DNA from: Babylonia areolata
Taxonomy: Eukaryota; Mollusca; Gastropoda; Neogastropoda; Buccinidae
Direction: 5' to 3'
Length of the DNA stretch: 64,000 nt
Assembly: GCF_041734735.1 (NCBI RefSeq)
Contig: NC_134897.1
Span: forward strand, 5,247,704 to 5,311,703
Under the pieces are notes generated by a model. It was not told the DNA's origin. It did no database searches and worked only from the letters and a program-made list of their open reading frames with translations. Shown piece after piece: positions 44,703 to 56,885 of this stretch (positions are counted from its first letter, which is position 1; each line of letters opens with the position of its first letter). A program made the position numbers and the translations under genes.

Positions 44703-46990
44703 TGTTATAGTGTGTCAGGCGCCTATGGTGGAAGTGTGGGATTTTCTCAGACACACTGCTCACTGATGGACCCCTCTTTCCTACCTCCCTACTCTTCTCC
44801 CCCCCCCCCCCCCAGTCCCCCCCCCCCCTCTCACACACACACATTCCATGGCATCTATCCCCACCAGCACCCCTCCCCATACCCTCTCTCCCTCCCCCCC
44901 CTTCCCTTGGCCAAGTGCAGAGGGAGCAAGTTATCAAGAAATACGAAGTAAAGATGGTATCTCCTCTGACCATTCTCTTCCTTTTCACCCCCCTGCCCTT
45001 TTCCCTTCCACTTCCATCACCCTCAACCCCTCCCCCCCCCAACCCCCCTCCTTACCCCCCATGTCGATCTCTGGCAGGATGGCATCTGCCTCAATGGTCA
45101 CCACATGGTGTGGTGTGTTTATCATGAGCTGTTTAGAACAGAATCAGGGCTGGGCGATCTTTCCTCCTCCTTCCCTTCCTCTTTTCATCACCCCCCCCAC
45201 CCCCCCACCTCCCCTCCCCTTCTCATTGACAATCCTGGGTTCTGTGAGAAAAGTGCTGATGTGCAAGTCTAGCACTGTCGGTCCCAGATTGGTCGTTAAC
45301 TTCAGCCAATTGGAAACGTTCTGGGTCGGAAGATAGTTTGCATGCGGCGCCAGCTTGTGAAGAGGATAAAATGAATAGGCAAGTGGGGTTTCTTTCTTTT
45401 CCTTGCTTGAAGCAGGCCAGGAGAGCCAGACAGTCAAGACAGTATTTTTCAGACTTAGTTGAATGCTTGACTTTTGGTATACTTGGATTCTGTAACTAAC
45501 ACACTGGCTTAGTGGGATTGTGTTCTGCTACATGAATATAAAGTGAACCCTGAAACGTAGGGGCTGTGAGTAATGCTTGTACTGGTAATTTGGTTTGTTG
45601 GCAATTTACTTTCTGGTTTTTGTAAAGTTTGGAGTTTGTAGAATTGTGATGTTGTGTCACAAGAGCATTGAGAGATCCTTTTTAGCTGATGTGGTATTTC
45701 ACAGTTAATGTAATTGGAATGTGTTGATGCAGATACCATGACTTGTGAGAGAGCATAGTCAGCATGTGTATGGCTCAATTGTATTTGAGGCTAGTGACTG
45801 AGGGAAAAGTGGTTAAAATACACAATGTAGTCAATACATGACTAAATGGAGTACTGGTTTAGGGTATTTGGATATACCCCCCCCCGCCCCCCCCCCAACC
45901 CCCCTTCCTGTTTTCTACAGGTTGATATTATGGTATGATGCTTGGACATCATGTTTGGGTTTACATGTTGTGCATCTTGGCTTACATAAATGATAATGTT
46001 CAGTAACATGTCAGTGGTGTGTCAATTGTTGACATACTGTGGGAACAATGTAAGCATTCAGTCACAAAGAAACACAGAGATTATGTGAGTTGCATCTGTG
46101 TAGAATGTTTTGGTTGCAACAGTTGGAGTTATTTTGAGGTTTGACATACCTATTTTGTATGTTAGGTGGTGATGGTTATATTCAAGGTGAACAAATTTAC
46201 AGGCTAACTGTATGTTCATGTGTTTCCATGTGTGTGTGCACATGAGTGATAATGCAACATGGGGAACATGTGTGACTTGGTAGTTGTGATTACCATGTGC
46301 TGTAGTCATGTGCTATATGCCAGTGGGGTAACACATAGCTGTATGTGTTCAATAAGATTTGAGACCACTGAGAGGCAGTTCTATGTTGGTGCACACAGGT
46401 TGCTATATATTTACCAAATTACTTGGTAACTATATGATTCCCATGTAAAACTTTTACCACTGAGATACTTTGCAGAGACAAAGTACAGATTTGTTTAGTC
46501 TTAATGGAAACAGCTATTATTGTATGGTGATTTAACTGGAGTTAAACACTGGGAGTTCGTATTTGTTAGTCATATATTTGGTGCACATTAACTTATGTGC
46601 CACTGATTGTTGATAGTAAGCTAAATGAAGCTTGTTTTACATTTTTACATAGATCTCTTTGAGAAGAGAGTGTACGGCTAGACATTGAGTGTCAGGATGG
46701 AGAACGGTTATTTGTGGAATTGTTTACTTGTCCAGACAACATAATGATGTTACTGTTACATCAGTGTAATTATGTTTAGCATATGTTTTGGTATTGATTT
46801 AACCTGGGTTTTAATATTGTGTGTGTTCCAGGTGTGCTGTTAAGTTAGAGAAATAAACACCTCAATTCATCTTTCTAAAAGACCCTGCTGTGGTACAAGG
46901 AGAGAGTGGATTGTGCACCTATCCTCTGCTGTTATCCTACTCTACCCCTTCTTCCTTCTTCTCCTTCCCCCTACACCCCTACCACTACCC
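44703..46990 (+). mobile_element. Large LTR-like repeat, copy 2 (whole)
   Basis: A second complete unit with the TGTTATAGTG start. Colinear similarity to 10203-12075 is clearest at 46160-46890 (for example catgtgtgtgtgcacatg and ggtgtgctg blocks). It is longer than copy 1, largely because of C-rich tracts at 44790-45220. No coding content. It is an old, diverged solo-type fossil; its right end is uncertain. Confidence 0.45.
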
Positions 46991-47489
46991 CCTTTTAACA
47001 AATGAATCTGTCATGCGATCCTTAGCCAGTGCAGTGCATTCAAACAAAGCCTGTGCAAAATTATGTATTTTATTAATGATTACCTGAAACCTTATGACAT
47101 ATGTAACATGGAACCCAAAATATCTAAACTAACTCCCCCACCCTGGATGATTTTATTTATCAGAAACACTGTAGGCACTCCATTTTCACATCAATTCTCC
47201 CCAGTGTTTAACTGTTTAAAGTACTACCGTTCATCTTACTATGAAATAGGAATTGTATTATTTATATCACTTGACAAGAGTTTTCCTCTTTATCTGAAGA
47301 ACTGTGATCAAAACACCGGATTCTTTGTATCTTTCTATTTGGTCGATCAACAAAACTGATTAACGTTATCCTCACAGTGAACAAATATGTAGGATTGCAG
47401 AAAAACAAAATGTAATAAAAGTAAGACTTCGAGAAAAAAAACAACAATAACAACAACAAACAACTAAAAATAAGGAATTTTATTATTTG
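46991..47489. other. AT-rich gap
   Basis: Includes the 47066-47150 segment described at 44580. The rest shows no gene or repeat that I can support. Confidence 0.4.
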
Positions 47490-50400
47490 TGTTGTTGTGG
47501 TGTGTCCATCGAGATCGATGATGACCCTCGTTGTCATCCAGCTGGGGGATGGGGGGAGCGTGGTGGTGGGGTGGGGGGGGGAGGATGCTCATGAATCTAT
47601 CTGTGAATGCGCAGATGGCTGAATAGTCCAATATGCGCACGAAATGTTCGCTGACAGTTGGGGCAGACAAAGACAGGCATATCATTGTCAAGGAGCTTGT
47701 TTGCCCGTGACTTTCTGGCCTGCCTCTTCTGAAAAGCTACAGCAGTCCTGTTGGCCTCGCACAACTTGGCGCCTTTGTGCACAGCAGCGCGCCATTTGTC
47801 ACGGTACACTGCAGATTCCTCCCAGGAGTCAGGGTTGATATCAAACGCTTTCAGAGAGACTTTCAGAGCATCTCTGAAGCGCTTCTTCTGACCTCCGTGT
47901 GATCTCTTCTCTTGTTGCAGCTCGCCATAGAAGAGCCTTTTGGGCAGCCGATGGTCTGGCATGCGCGCCACGTGCCCAGCCCAGCGAAGCTGGGACTGCA
48001 TCAGGATGGTGAAGATGCTGGGAAGGGTGGCTTTTGCGAGCACCTCTGTGTCTGGGGTCTTGTCTTGCCACTTGATGTTCAGTAGCTTCCTGAGGCATGT
48101 TGTGTGGAAGTGGTTCAGCTTCTTGGCATGTCATTGGTACACTGTCCAAGTTTCACAGGCGTACAGTAGAGTGGGGAGAACTACTGCTCTGTAGACCTTT
48201 AGCTTGGTCTCAAGACTAATGCCTCTTCTGTTCCAGACATTTGCACTGAGTCTACCAAAAGTTGCGCTTGCTCTTGCAATCCTGACGTTCACTTCATCGT
48301 CGATGGTCGCATTTCGTGACAGTGTGCTGCCAAGGTATGTGAACCGCTCCACCGCACTGAGTCTCTGACCGGACTGTGATGTTGGGCTCAACGTAGGGTG
48401 TCCTTGGGGCTGGCTGATGGAGAACTTCAGTTTTCCTCGTGCTGATGGTAAGGCCGAAGTTCCTGCTGGCAGTGGCAAACTTGTCGACGCTGAGTTGCAT
48501 GTCAGCTTCAGATCCAGCGTTGAGGGCACAATCATCAGCAAACAAAAAGTCTCTGTTGATGTCTGTCATGACCTTCGTTTTTGCTTGAAGCCTTCTGAGG
48601 TTAAACAACTTGCCATCTGTTCGGTACTTTAGGCCGATTCCAACATCGCCATCTCTGAAGGCATCAGTAAGCATTGCAGAGAACATGAGGCTGAACAGTG
48701 TTGGAGCCAGGACGCAGCCTTGCTTGACACCATTTGTGACAGCAAAAGGAGCAGATGTTTCGCCTTTGTCCTGGACTCGAGCCTGCATGCCTTCATGGAA
48801 CTGGCTGACCAAGGAAATAAATTTCCGAGGGCATCCGTACTTGGCCATGATCTTCCACAGTCCCTCTCTACTCACGGTGTCGAAGGCCTTAGTGAGGTCG
48901 ACATAGGTGGAGAACAGATCAGCATTTTGCTCCAGACATTTCTCTTGCAGCTGCCTTGCAGCAAACACCATGTCGGTGGTTCCGCGCTCTTTCCGGAATC
49001 CACATTGGCTCTCAGGCAAATGACCTTGGTCAAGGTGTGCTGTGAGGTGGTTTAGTAGGATCCTGGCAAGTATCTTGCCTGCGATGGAGAGCAAGGAAAT
49101 GCCCCGATTGTTATCACAGGCTTGCCGGTTCCCCTTTCGCTTGTACAAGTGAATGATAGATGCATCTTTGAAATCCTGGGGGATCGTCTCTTCTTACCAC
49201 ATGAGTGAGTACAGCTGATGGAGCTTCTCAGTCAGCACAGTGCCTCCATCCTTGTAGACCTCTGCTGGTATGGAGTCTGAGCCAGGTGCTTTGCCACTGG
49301 ATAGCAGACGGATTGCTTTCTGGGTCTCAAGAGGTGTTGGCGGATCGTCCAGTGCTTTGTTGATGGGGACTTGTGGGAGACGGTCTATGGCTTCATCATT
49401 TATGGAGGAAGGGCGATTTAAGACACTGTTGAAGTGCTCAGCCCAGCGTTCGAGAATTTTCTCCTTCTCGGTGATCAAGGTATTCCCATCTGCACTGAGG
49501 AGGGGGGATGATCCTGAGGATGTGGGGCCGTAGACTTCTTTTAAGGCATCATAGAACCTCTTCATATCATGCCTGTCAGCATATCCCTGGATCTCCTCAG
49601 CTTTGTCACTCAGCCACTTATCCTGCATCTGGCGTAACTTTTGCTGAACAGTCCTGCGGATGGCATCGTACGCATCCTTTTTTGATGTGGACTTTGGGTT
49701 GCTCAGGTAGGCCTGATGCAGACGGCGTTTCTCATCCAGAAGCTGCTTGATTTCATCACAGTTTTCATCAAACCAGTCTTTGTGCTTTCTGGTCATGGGT
49801 CCCAGGGTCTCTGAAGCTGTACTATAGATCAGCTCACGCAGGGTCCTCCAGTCAGACTCCACATTCTGGTTGTCCAGAGAGGCGGATTCCAGACGATCTT
49901 CCAGCAGCTCCACAAAGGACTGTTTGATGGTGATGTTTTTCAGCTTAACAATGTTGAGCCGTTTTGGAGCCTTCTGGCCTTGGGGGCGTCTCTTGGGCTG
50001 GATTCGAATATTCAGCTTCGAGACTACAAGGCGATGGTCTGTCCAACACTCGGCGCCACACATGGTCTTTGTCACACGTACATCTTGCCTATCCCTTTTC
50101 CTGACGATGACATAATCGATGAGATGCCAATGCTTTGAGCGAGGTGCATCCATGACGTCCTGTTACGGGTAGGGAGGCAGAAAACTGTGTTGGTTATCAG
50201 CAGTTCGTGCTCTGCACAGGTCTGAAGCAAAAGCAATCCATTTGGGTTGCAGTGGCCCACACCGTGCTTTCCAATCACTCATTCCCAGGAGATGTAGTCA
50301 GAGCCAACTCTAGCATTGAAGTCCCCAAGAATGATGAGCTTGTCTGCTTTAGGGATAGCAGCAATGACAGAGTGAAGGTCCTCGTAGAACTTCGCCTTCA

Positions 50401-51655
50401 CTTCATCCGGGTTGGTCATGGTTGGGGCGTAGGCACTGACAATGGTGAGGTGCTTCTGGCCAGATGCCAGTGGGAGTTTCATGGTCATAAGCCTATCGTT
50501 GACTCCCTTTGGGATTCCAGCTAGCTTGCTGACAAGTGCTGTTTTTACTGCAAAACCAACGCCAGCCTCACGTCGCTCTTCGCTTCCTCGTCCACTCCAG
50601 AAGAAGGTGTAACCAGATCCCTGTTCACAGAGCTCGCCTTCGCCTGCAAGCCGAGTCTCACTCAAGGCTGCGATGTCAGTGTTGTATCTGGCGAGTTCGG
50701 ATGCAACTAGTGCCGTTCTCCTTTGGGGTCTGTCCGCGTTATCTCTGTCCAGGAGAGTCCTTATGTTCCAAGCACCAATGGTGAGAGGAACGATCCTTGT
50801 TTTTTTCTTTTCTTTCTTGTTTCGACCGCTGATGTAGGGTCCCTGCCAGCCGCGGTATGCTGGCCAGGGTGATATGGAGCAGGCATTTTTTAGGGCACCT
50901 TTTCTAGCCCCTTCCTCATGCCAGGGAGGTGAGCAGTGCATTCCTAAAGAGGGCTGCTCAGACGCTCAGACGGCTGCCGAGCTCCATCGCTGCTCCTGTC
51001 GACGAAGAACGACCCTATGGCCTGAGCCGCCTGCGTGCAGGTCTGCGGCTGCGACTGCCAGTGTATCCACACCTGTCGTTTCGTCGCTTGCCTGTCGCCA
51101 CAGGACTTGGGGGTGATGAAATGATGAAGGATGAACATTTTGGATGACTGATGACTTGCGCGATGAGTTTGTTTAAAGTGAAGTGGAGTTGCGCAACGTC
51201 AACCTCACTCTCTCGTCCGGGTCCACCAATTTCCAGTGGCAAAACTAAGTCGAGACGACTGGAGGATGAGCACGGATGCAGTGGATGACCAAGATATCCT
51301 TTCGGTGTCTCATCTTGCTCTCTGCACTCCACAGTGCGTTGCTGTAACCGCCTTCCTCTCCGTTGAACCGATAGGTTTCTTCCGCAGATTCTGCCGGATC
51401 CAGACTTCGCATGCATGGGTAGACACACCCCGGGGGCCAACTGCGTGTGGCATGCACACAGCACGGTGGAGCTAGATGGCCGTCGGTGGCTCTCCTGAGC
51501 CAACGCCCTTTTATGGATCTCCATAAGGGTGTCTAGCCACCCGCCTCACCAGTATCGGAAGGGAACGGTGGGAGTGCCGGTTTAGTCGCCGGCAACCCGA
51601 CCCTGAACAGGTTGTACTGGATTACAGGTTACCAGTAGCAGATCTAATGACCTGA
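47490..51655 (-). mobile_element. E2: near full-length endonuclease/RT LINE with zinc finger
   Basis: About 4.2 kb on the minus strand: a 5' region with two hairpins (51655 to about 50950), one ORF of about 1,115 codons (50941-47597), and a 3' end near 47490 (ggacacaccacaacaac, shared with E3). Domain order is an APE endonuclease, a linker, RT, and a C-terminal C2H2 finger. Damage is limited. There are three in-frame stops (TGA near 50277, TAA near 49194, TGA near 48130) and two frameshifts (near 50145 and 48370). At least one stop looks like CpG decay (CGA to TGA at the QRHAKK position). It is the reference copy for E1 and E3. An RTE-type affinity is likely but unproven. Confidence 0.85.
47597..50941 (-). 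pseudogene. E2 ORF: endonuclease, RT and C2H2 tail (decayed)
   Basis: Starts at ATG 50941 (MHCSPPWHEEGARKG). The endonuclease shows [69 protein letters not shown] and WTDHRLVVSKLNI. The linker has HKDWFDENCDEIKQLLDEKR. The RT shows SSGKAPGSDSIPAEVYKDGG, CDNNRGISLLSIAGKI, GFRKERGTTDMVFAARQLQE, YVDLTKAFDTVSREGLW (motif A), NGVKQGCVLAPTLFSLMF (motif B) and FLFADDCALNAGSEAD (motif C, Asp pair intact). The end has RWAGHVARMPDHRLPK and a C-x2-C-x12-H-x3-H finger (CPNCQRTFRAHIGLF...). The three stops and two frameshifts noted for the element make it inactive. Confidence 0.85.
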
Positions 51656-53424
51656 CCTGACGTATTTATTTGTGTAAAGCAGAACCAAAGAACATGTGTT
51701 CCATGTCCGAATGTGACACCTGACTTCATCTCAAGCACTACTAAACGTGAAATGCTTCAAACTTAATTAATTTTAAGAAATTCATTCACAGTCAATGTAT
51801 ACTTTGGTTTTTCACAACTTGTGTGATGTAAAATGTGGCTGTTCTAATCAAATTTTGCAAAACAGTAAGCGTGTAGGGACTGATATTTTTCGGATACAAC
51901 AATTTTTTTCGTTCCACACTTCGTCTGTCTTGTGAACTGATAAACTACATCATTTTGTGATAAAACTTCACCAGACAGCAAAAGCCAAAATCAAGGTAAT
52001 TTAAGGGGGTGATTTTCTACTTTGAACTTTGTTGTTTGGAACTTTTGATGCAACAAGTCTTTAACTGAAAACAGTCTTACTAAACTACATGCGTTGACTT
52101 GGTTCGAAATCTTACGCCAGTATCCGTATATTACCGCATCTCGCCATGTGTCAGAAACAGTGATTGCGTCTAAACTTAATCGGAGCAGAGATAAATGTAC
52201 AAACAAACCATACCAACGACGAAAAATTAACATACACAGTTTTTGTTTGTTTGTTTTTTAATATAGCAACCACGGTGTGCGAATGAATATATCGGACATT
52301 TCCGTGTAACATATGTACATCTCACACGCTGTCGGAAACAACACATTCTCTGAATCTATGCTCAAACACACACGATTGAAGGGTGTTTGTCAATCCGATT
52401 TATGCTTTCCCACGATGAATCCGCATGATTTATGTGGAAACAGTTCTAATTTTGTTTACATGTATATTTTTATGGGGTCGTTTACATGCACAGAAGTAAC
52501 ACAGAAAAGCAGAACTGAAAATTAATATATGACGTCGATTGCATTTAAATAGTTGAATAAACATTTTTTTTCAGAAAATGAGTGTATGTGCTGCAGAAGA
52601 TGTGTTGACCACCTGTTGCAAGTAAAGAACGTGTAGTGTATTCATGAATGTGCTTGCCTTTGAATGAATAAAAATACGTCAAGAGGAACGGGTTGTTTAA
52701 GTCTGTAACGCGGATTTCTTTCTTTTTTTTTTGCGTAATATTTCAAACTTAATGTACCATTTTTACTGATAATTGATGTTTTATTATCGCAACGAATGAA
52801 TATAGATCAGGTCTGTATGTACTGGATTTTAATCAGATCTGTACTTATTTGTTTCTGACCACTTCATGTTCAGACACATTGCCATGTCACAAAATGGCGC
52901 CGAAATTTTGGATGTTTTTAATAATTTTCAACACATTTAAGACAAGAACAAACCATATTCTCACAAAATTGTTGCAGATATTTCTCTAATGAATTGCAGT
53001 CCTAATACAATGTGAAACATTTGAATAATCATTGTAAACACATGTTTATACTGAATCAGACTGAGAGACCCCCATTTCCAACAAAGTTCTGGAGACTGAC
53101 CCATTTCATTTTCCAGGCAGTCTTTGCTCTTCATGACTATCTGATGCACTTCATTTTGCCACCTTCATACTCCAGCCAGATACATTTTCTTTCCCACGCT
53201 AAACTGACCTGTCTACTGCGCCAGGGTTCGTGAGTCACATTTGCAAATACCGCTTCATCTCCAAAGAAAAATATATATTTCATACCGTTCTTTTTACATC
53301 AAGACATGATGTTGGTCGATTTTGCCATCATCTGCCTTCCATGCTTTCTGAATTAATTGTCTGGACAGTGCTCCAACAATGTTCATTGAAACAAACCTGG
53401 TTAACAGGTATTGAGATATTCATA
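51656..53424. other. AT-rich gap, no gene seen
   Basis: Only short frames. An AATAAA at about 52667-52672 on the plus strand is isolated. No repeats shared with the rest of the window were noticed. Confidence 0.45.
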
Positions 53425-54164
53425 TACAGTCGAGACCGAATGTAAGAAAGTCGTCGGGACCCACTTTTTGTCTTCCATACATCCGGTCTTTACTACAAGC
53501 GGATAACCGGATGTATGAAAATATTGAGGATCGACTTTCATACATCCGGCCACGCGTCTTTTACTTGATAAAAGTAGTTTTTTTTCATGTTATTTTTGTA
53601 TTTACTTTTTTTTTATGTTTAAATGTTTTCATACATATCCTAGTAAGAAGAAAAGGTTTGTGAATAACAAGTGGAAAAGTACGTGTACTTACATACACAC
53701 AGTCAGGACAACCGGTAGAAAGAGCAACTGTTTGTGGGAACTGTCCTGCTTTGCATGTGCCGTGCACTCCCCCCCCCACCCTCCCTCCGTGCGTGTGTGT
53801 GTGCGCGTGCGCGCGTGTGTGTGTGTGTTCCCTCCACAACCCTTTTGCGCTTTTGACGATGTTTTTGGTCGTGGAATCTTTGTAAGGGCCGTTGACGTAG
53901 CAAATAAAATTTTCTGAGTTCTCTCTCTCTCTCTCTTTGTGTGTGTGTGTGTGTGTGTGTGTTGTTTTCTTTCTCAACATCACAGTATGTTGATTAAAAT
54001 TTACTTTTTTTCTTATTCAACAAAATATTACCAAAAAAATTGTTTTGTTCGTTCTAATAAATAGTATTTCAATCAAGCTATAAATAAACATTATTATGAA
54101 CCAAAATGACATCCGTAGCGCTACAGTATAGATGCAAAATACTCTAACACTCTTTGACAGAAAT

Positions 54165-54265
54165 AGACAGATGGGGGCACATAGAGACGGGGGCACATAG
54201 AGACGGGGGCACATAGAGATGGGGGCACATAGAGACGGGGGCACATAGAGATGGGCGCACATAGA
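54165..54265. repeat. 18-bp minisatellite
   Basis: About five and a half units of gacgggggcacatagaga with Y changes (gac/gat), inside the pogo-type element. A stray related unit lies near 54332-54348. Confidence 0.9.
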
Positions 54266-54407
54266 ACACTGTACCTTAAAAATATAACTGAGTTTAGGGC
54301 AGATATAGACGTTTTTTGAGTGCTGGGAGCAGAGACGAGGGCACATAGCTACGCACCCCATACACACACCCAACTACTGCACCCCCACCACTTCCTCCCC
54401 CTTCCCC

Positions 54408-54455
54408 TCACACACACACACACACACACACTGATGCGCTCACGCACACACACTG

Positions 54456-54504
<49 letters not shown>

Positions 54505-54785
54505 TATTGCCCCCGTTATGCGGTCGCAAACTTTTTACTACCAATGTACTGCTACCAATTTCCAAGCAAACTGCTGGGCACATTGAAGTCATATTGCATA
54601 TGCGGATGGCTCAAGGCATATATGTGTAGGTTAAAAATACAGGGGCACGGGCACCGAGACAGGAAGATAGACAGGCAGACAGACATACACACACACAGAC
54701 ACACACACACACTATCACGCACGCATGCGCGCACACGTCAGTGTGCGTACGTGCACACGTACGCACGTGCACACACATACACACA
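54408..54785. repeat. (CA)n microsatellites in the pogo element
   Basis: A long (CA)n tract at about 54409-54501, then mixed CA-rich runs at 54688-54785. Confidence 0.9.
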
Positions 54786-54890
54786 CTGTGAGACACTGAT
54801 ACCCACTTTTAGAGCGCGGACAGTATGAACATACAGTTTCAAATCAATCAACAAATAAAAATTCATAAAGAAAAAATAAGAATAGCCCAC

Positions 54891-55180
54891 CTGCATGACG
54901 TAAACCAGTCCAGCAACGCTTTGTCCACAGACGCCAGCTGAGAGCTCCGTGCCCGCTTGCTCGTCGTCACAATATCGCCGCTTCTTGCCTGAGCAAGATA
55001 TTTGTTCTTGTCTTTCATGATATTTGACAGCGTTGGCAGGGGGACACCTAAATTAATGGCCATCTGTGTTCGGGATTTGAATGGACTGTCCTCTACTGCC
55101 TTTATGATTTTAAGGCGCCCAGACAATGTCAACACTCTGCGTTTGCCTGTACCTTTCGCTTTGCGGTGCGGGTCCGCCAT
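54891..55180 (-). CDS. CENP-B-like N-terminal HTH exon of a pogo transposase
   Basis: Starts at ATG 55180 (MADPHRKAKGTGKRRVLTL). Residues about 14-60 form a Psq/CENP-B-N helix-turn-helix: LSGRLKIIKAVED, SRTQMAINLGVPLPTLSNIM, KDKNKYL. Then comes a basic linker (TTSKRARSSQ) and the start of the second DNA-binding half (SVDKALLDWFTSC). At that point a consensus donor, GCAG|GTGGGC (exon end 54891), suggests splicing; otherwise the frame reads on only eight more codons to a stop. Such proteins bind transposon ends, or centromeric or promoter DNA when domesticated. No catalytic exon lies within the element, so the product would be a DNA-binding fragment. Confidence 0.65.
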
Positions 55181-55489
55181 TTTGCAAGATCGAGTCGCTA
55201 TGGAAGGGGAAATAATTTTACGGGGAATTTACCACACTTTGGTGAATTTGGTCTACTTTCGGTTTCGTTTTCTTACAACCGGTCTTGCAACAGCGCATTT
55301 GTGCTGCTCGGGACCAGAGATTTGCTTTCATACAACCGGACTTTTATACATCCGATTTTCATACAACCGGAAAATGCTAAGTAATAACAAAGAGTAGCTT
55401 CTGCCGGGACCCTGCCTGCCCCTTTCATACATGCAGACTTTCATACATCCGGTGTTTTATACATCCGGTCTATACTGTACTACAGTTAA

Positions 55490-55955
55490 TAAGCAGAGCA
55501 TGAAGTATTTCCAAGTTGTCCATTGCGTAAAATGTCAACATAATTGTTCTTACGAACTAAATGATCTCGTGCTGCCTTCGTAAATTCACCTTTGCAGTCG
55601 GTATAATACCGATTTCATTCTTTATGAAATGTCATGACTGGTAAGAAACTAAAACATTCATAAAAGCAAATTTGCGTTTTCTACCAATTTAGTATATAAT
55701 AGATGAAATTAAAAATGTTTGTTTCCTTTTGACCCCAAAGAGTTCTCTTATTTTCTGTACGGTATCTGTCATCAGCCGCAGTGACCTACTAACGGAGGTA
55801 TAGGACAGCATCAGCGCGGCAGCAGTCAGCCACAAGTACTGTACTGCGCTAAACGCTTTCCTCTGGCGACCCCTTATACCGCGCTTGCGTAACTCTGGCT
55901 TGCTCTTGCCTTGCGGATCTTTGTAAGGCACTCTCTCATGGCCAGAAGTGTGACA
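55490..55955 (-). repeat. 460-bp dispersed repeat, copy 2
   Basis: The inverted partner of 44010-44475. It starts within about 15 bp of the end of the pogo-type element and ends about 30 bp before the RNase H LINE fragment, so three unrelated mobile sequences are packed together. The TCGGTAT-T-ATACCGA palindrome is intact. Confidence 0.75.
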
Positions 55956-55984
55956 AATAATTATTAAAATAAAATAAAAATCCA

Positions 55985-56885
55985 TTTTGTTTTGCAGTGA
56001 ATCCCCAACCGGATTGGTCTTTGGTGACTGAACCGTCTATGATGATGTCCTCTTCTCTACTGTTTTCTTCTGTGAGTAGCTTCACTTCCGCATCAGTTTT
56101 GCCCTCTGGCCATTCCCGACAATGTCTTCCTCGAGTGGGTGAAGTGGCTGTATTGAATAGATGATTGAGGTTTTCGGGGTTGTCCTCCCATTCTTTTGTT
56201 TCTTTCAGGTCTTGCAGTCGGCATACTAGCTGGATTGTGTCTTCTGCTTGCCCCATCCATGATCTTCCTCGTCCTGGACGGCTGCCGTTTGGTTCCTTGA
56301 CTGCATCATGCAATGGGTTTTGAGGGTTTTTTAATGCTCTGAAGTAGGTCTTAACCTGTTCTAACTTCTGGCCTGCACTGAAGGAAGGCCAAGCAGGTAT
56401 CGCGTGGTTTCCGTAGGCGTGTCTTTTGTTGTTCCAAGGATCAGCCTCACAGCCTCATTTTGAACATTTAAATTTTAGGAGGCTGCTTTGAGACGGTGTT
56501 GTTAGCCCGAGTCCATAGTCGATCACACTGAGAACGAGTGATTGATATAGCAGGAAGAGGTGGCGTTGTTCGATATCTTTGGTTGCCATTGCCTTTAAGA
56601 CTGAAAGACCCTTTTTGCATTTGAGAACAGTATTTTCCATATGTTTTCTGAAGGTCACCATCCTGTCGAACTGTTTTCCTAGGTTGCGTAGGCATTCGGT
56701 TTTCTCGATCTGAATTCCGTCGAATGACACAGTATTGCTCGCGGTTTTGTTGTTGAGGGTGCACAGCAACGTTTGGGCTTTTGCTTGATTGTTGGAAGAT
56801 CCTGTTGTCCTTGCACCATTGAGCGATATTGTTCAGTTGTTTCTGGACGGCTTTAGTTCTTTCTTCAGCAGTTATAAATGGCAGG
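55985..56885 (-). mobile_element. LINE fragment with start of RNase H, copy B
   Basis: Same family as 17935-18835, opposite strand. It starts farther 5', in the RT thumb region: VQKQLNNIAQWCKDNRI, ECLRNLGKQFDRMVTFRKH, LLYQSLVLSVIDYGLGL. After frame changes it passes through GRGRSWMGQAEDTIQLVC to the beginning of RNase H (IIDGSVTKDQSGWGFTAKQN), then ends abruptly. The first catalytic Asp is kept, but the remaining RNase H residues are missing. It overlaps copy A for about 300 bp at roughly 90% identity by eye. Confidence 0.72.

Larger units (their letters stand above)
53427..55477 (-). mobile_element. pogo/Tigger-type DNA transposon, internally rearranged
   Basis: Ends read CAGTCGAGACCGAATGTAAG at the left and, reverse-complemented, CAGTATAGACCGGATGTATA at the right. 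They are flanked by TA on both sides (53425-53426 and 55478-55479), the standard target duplication of Tc1/mariner-pogo elements. Subterminal CATACATCCGG-type motifs recur several times near both ends in both orientations and may be transposase-binding sites. Inside, a minus-strand frame (54863-55180) encodes a CENP-B-like DNA-binding domain, but no DDE catalytic domain is present. The middle (53950-54850) holds a minisatellite and CA microsatellites instead. It is non-autonomous. Confidence 0.82.

Noticed and set aside
10203-46990. The two whole LTR-like copies as ends of one 37-kb element
   Set aside because: The DNA between them is unrelated LINEs, SINEs and host-like sequence, and further partial copies exist. 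Independent solo-type copies explain this better.
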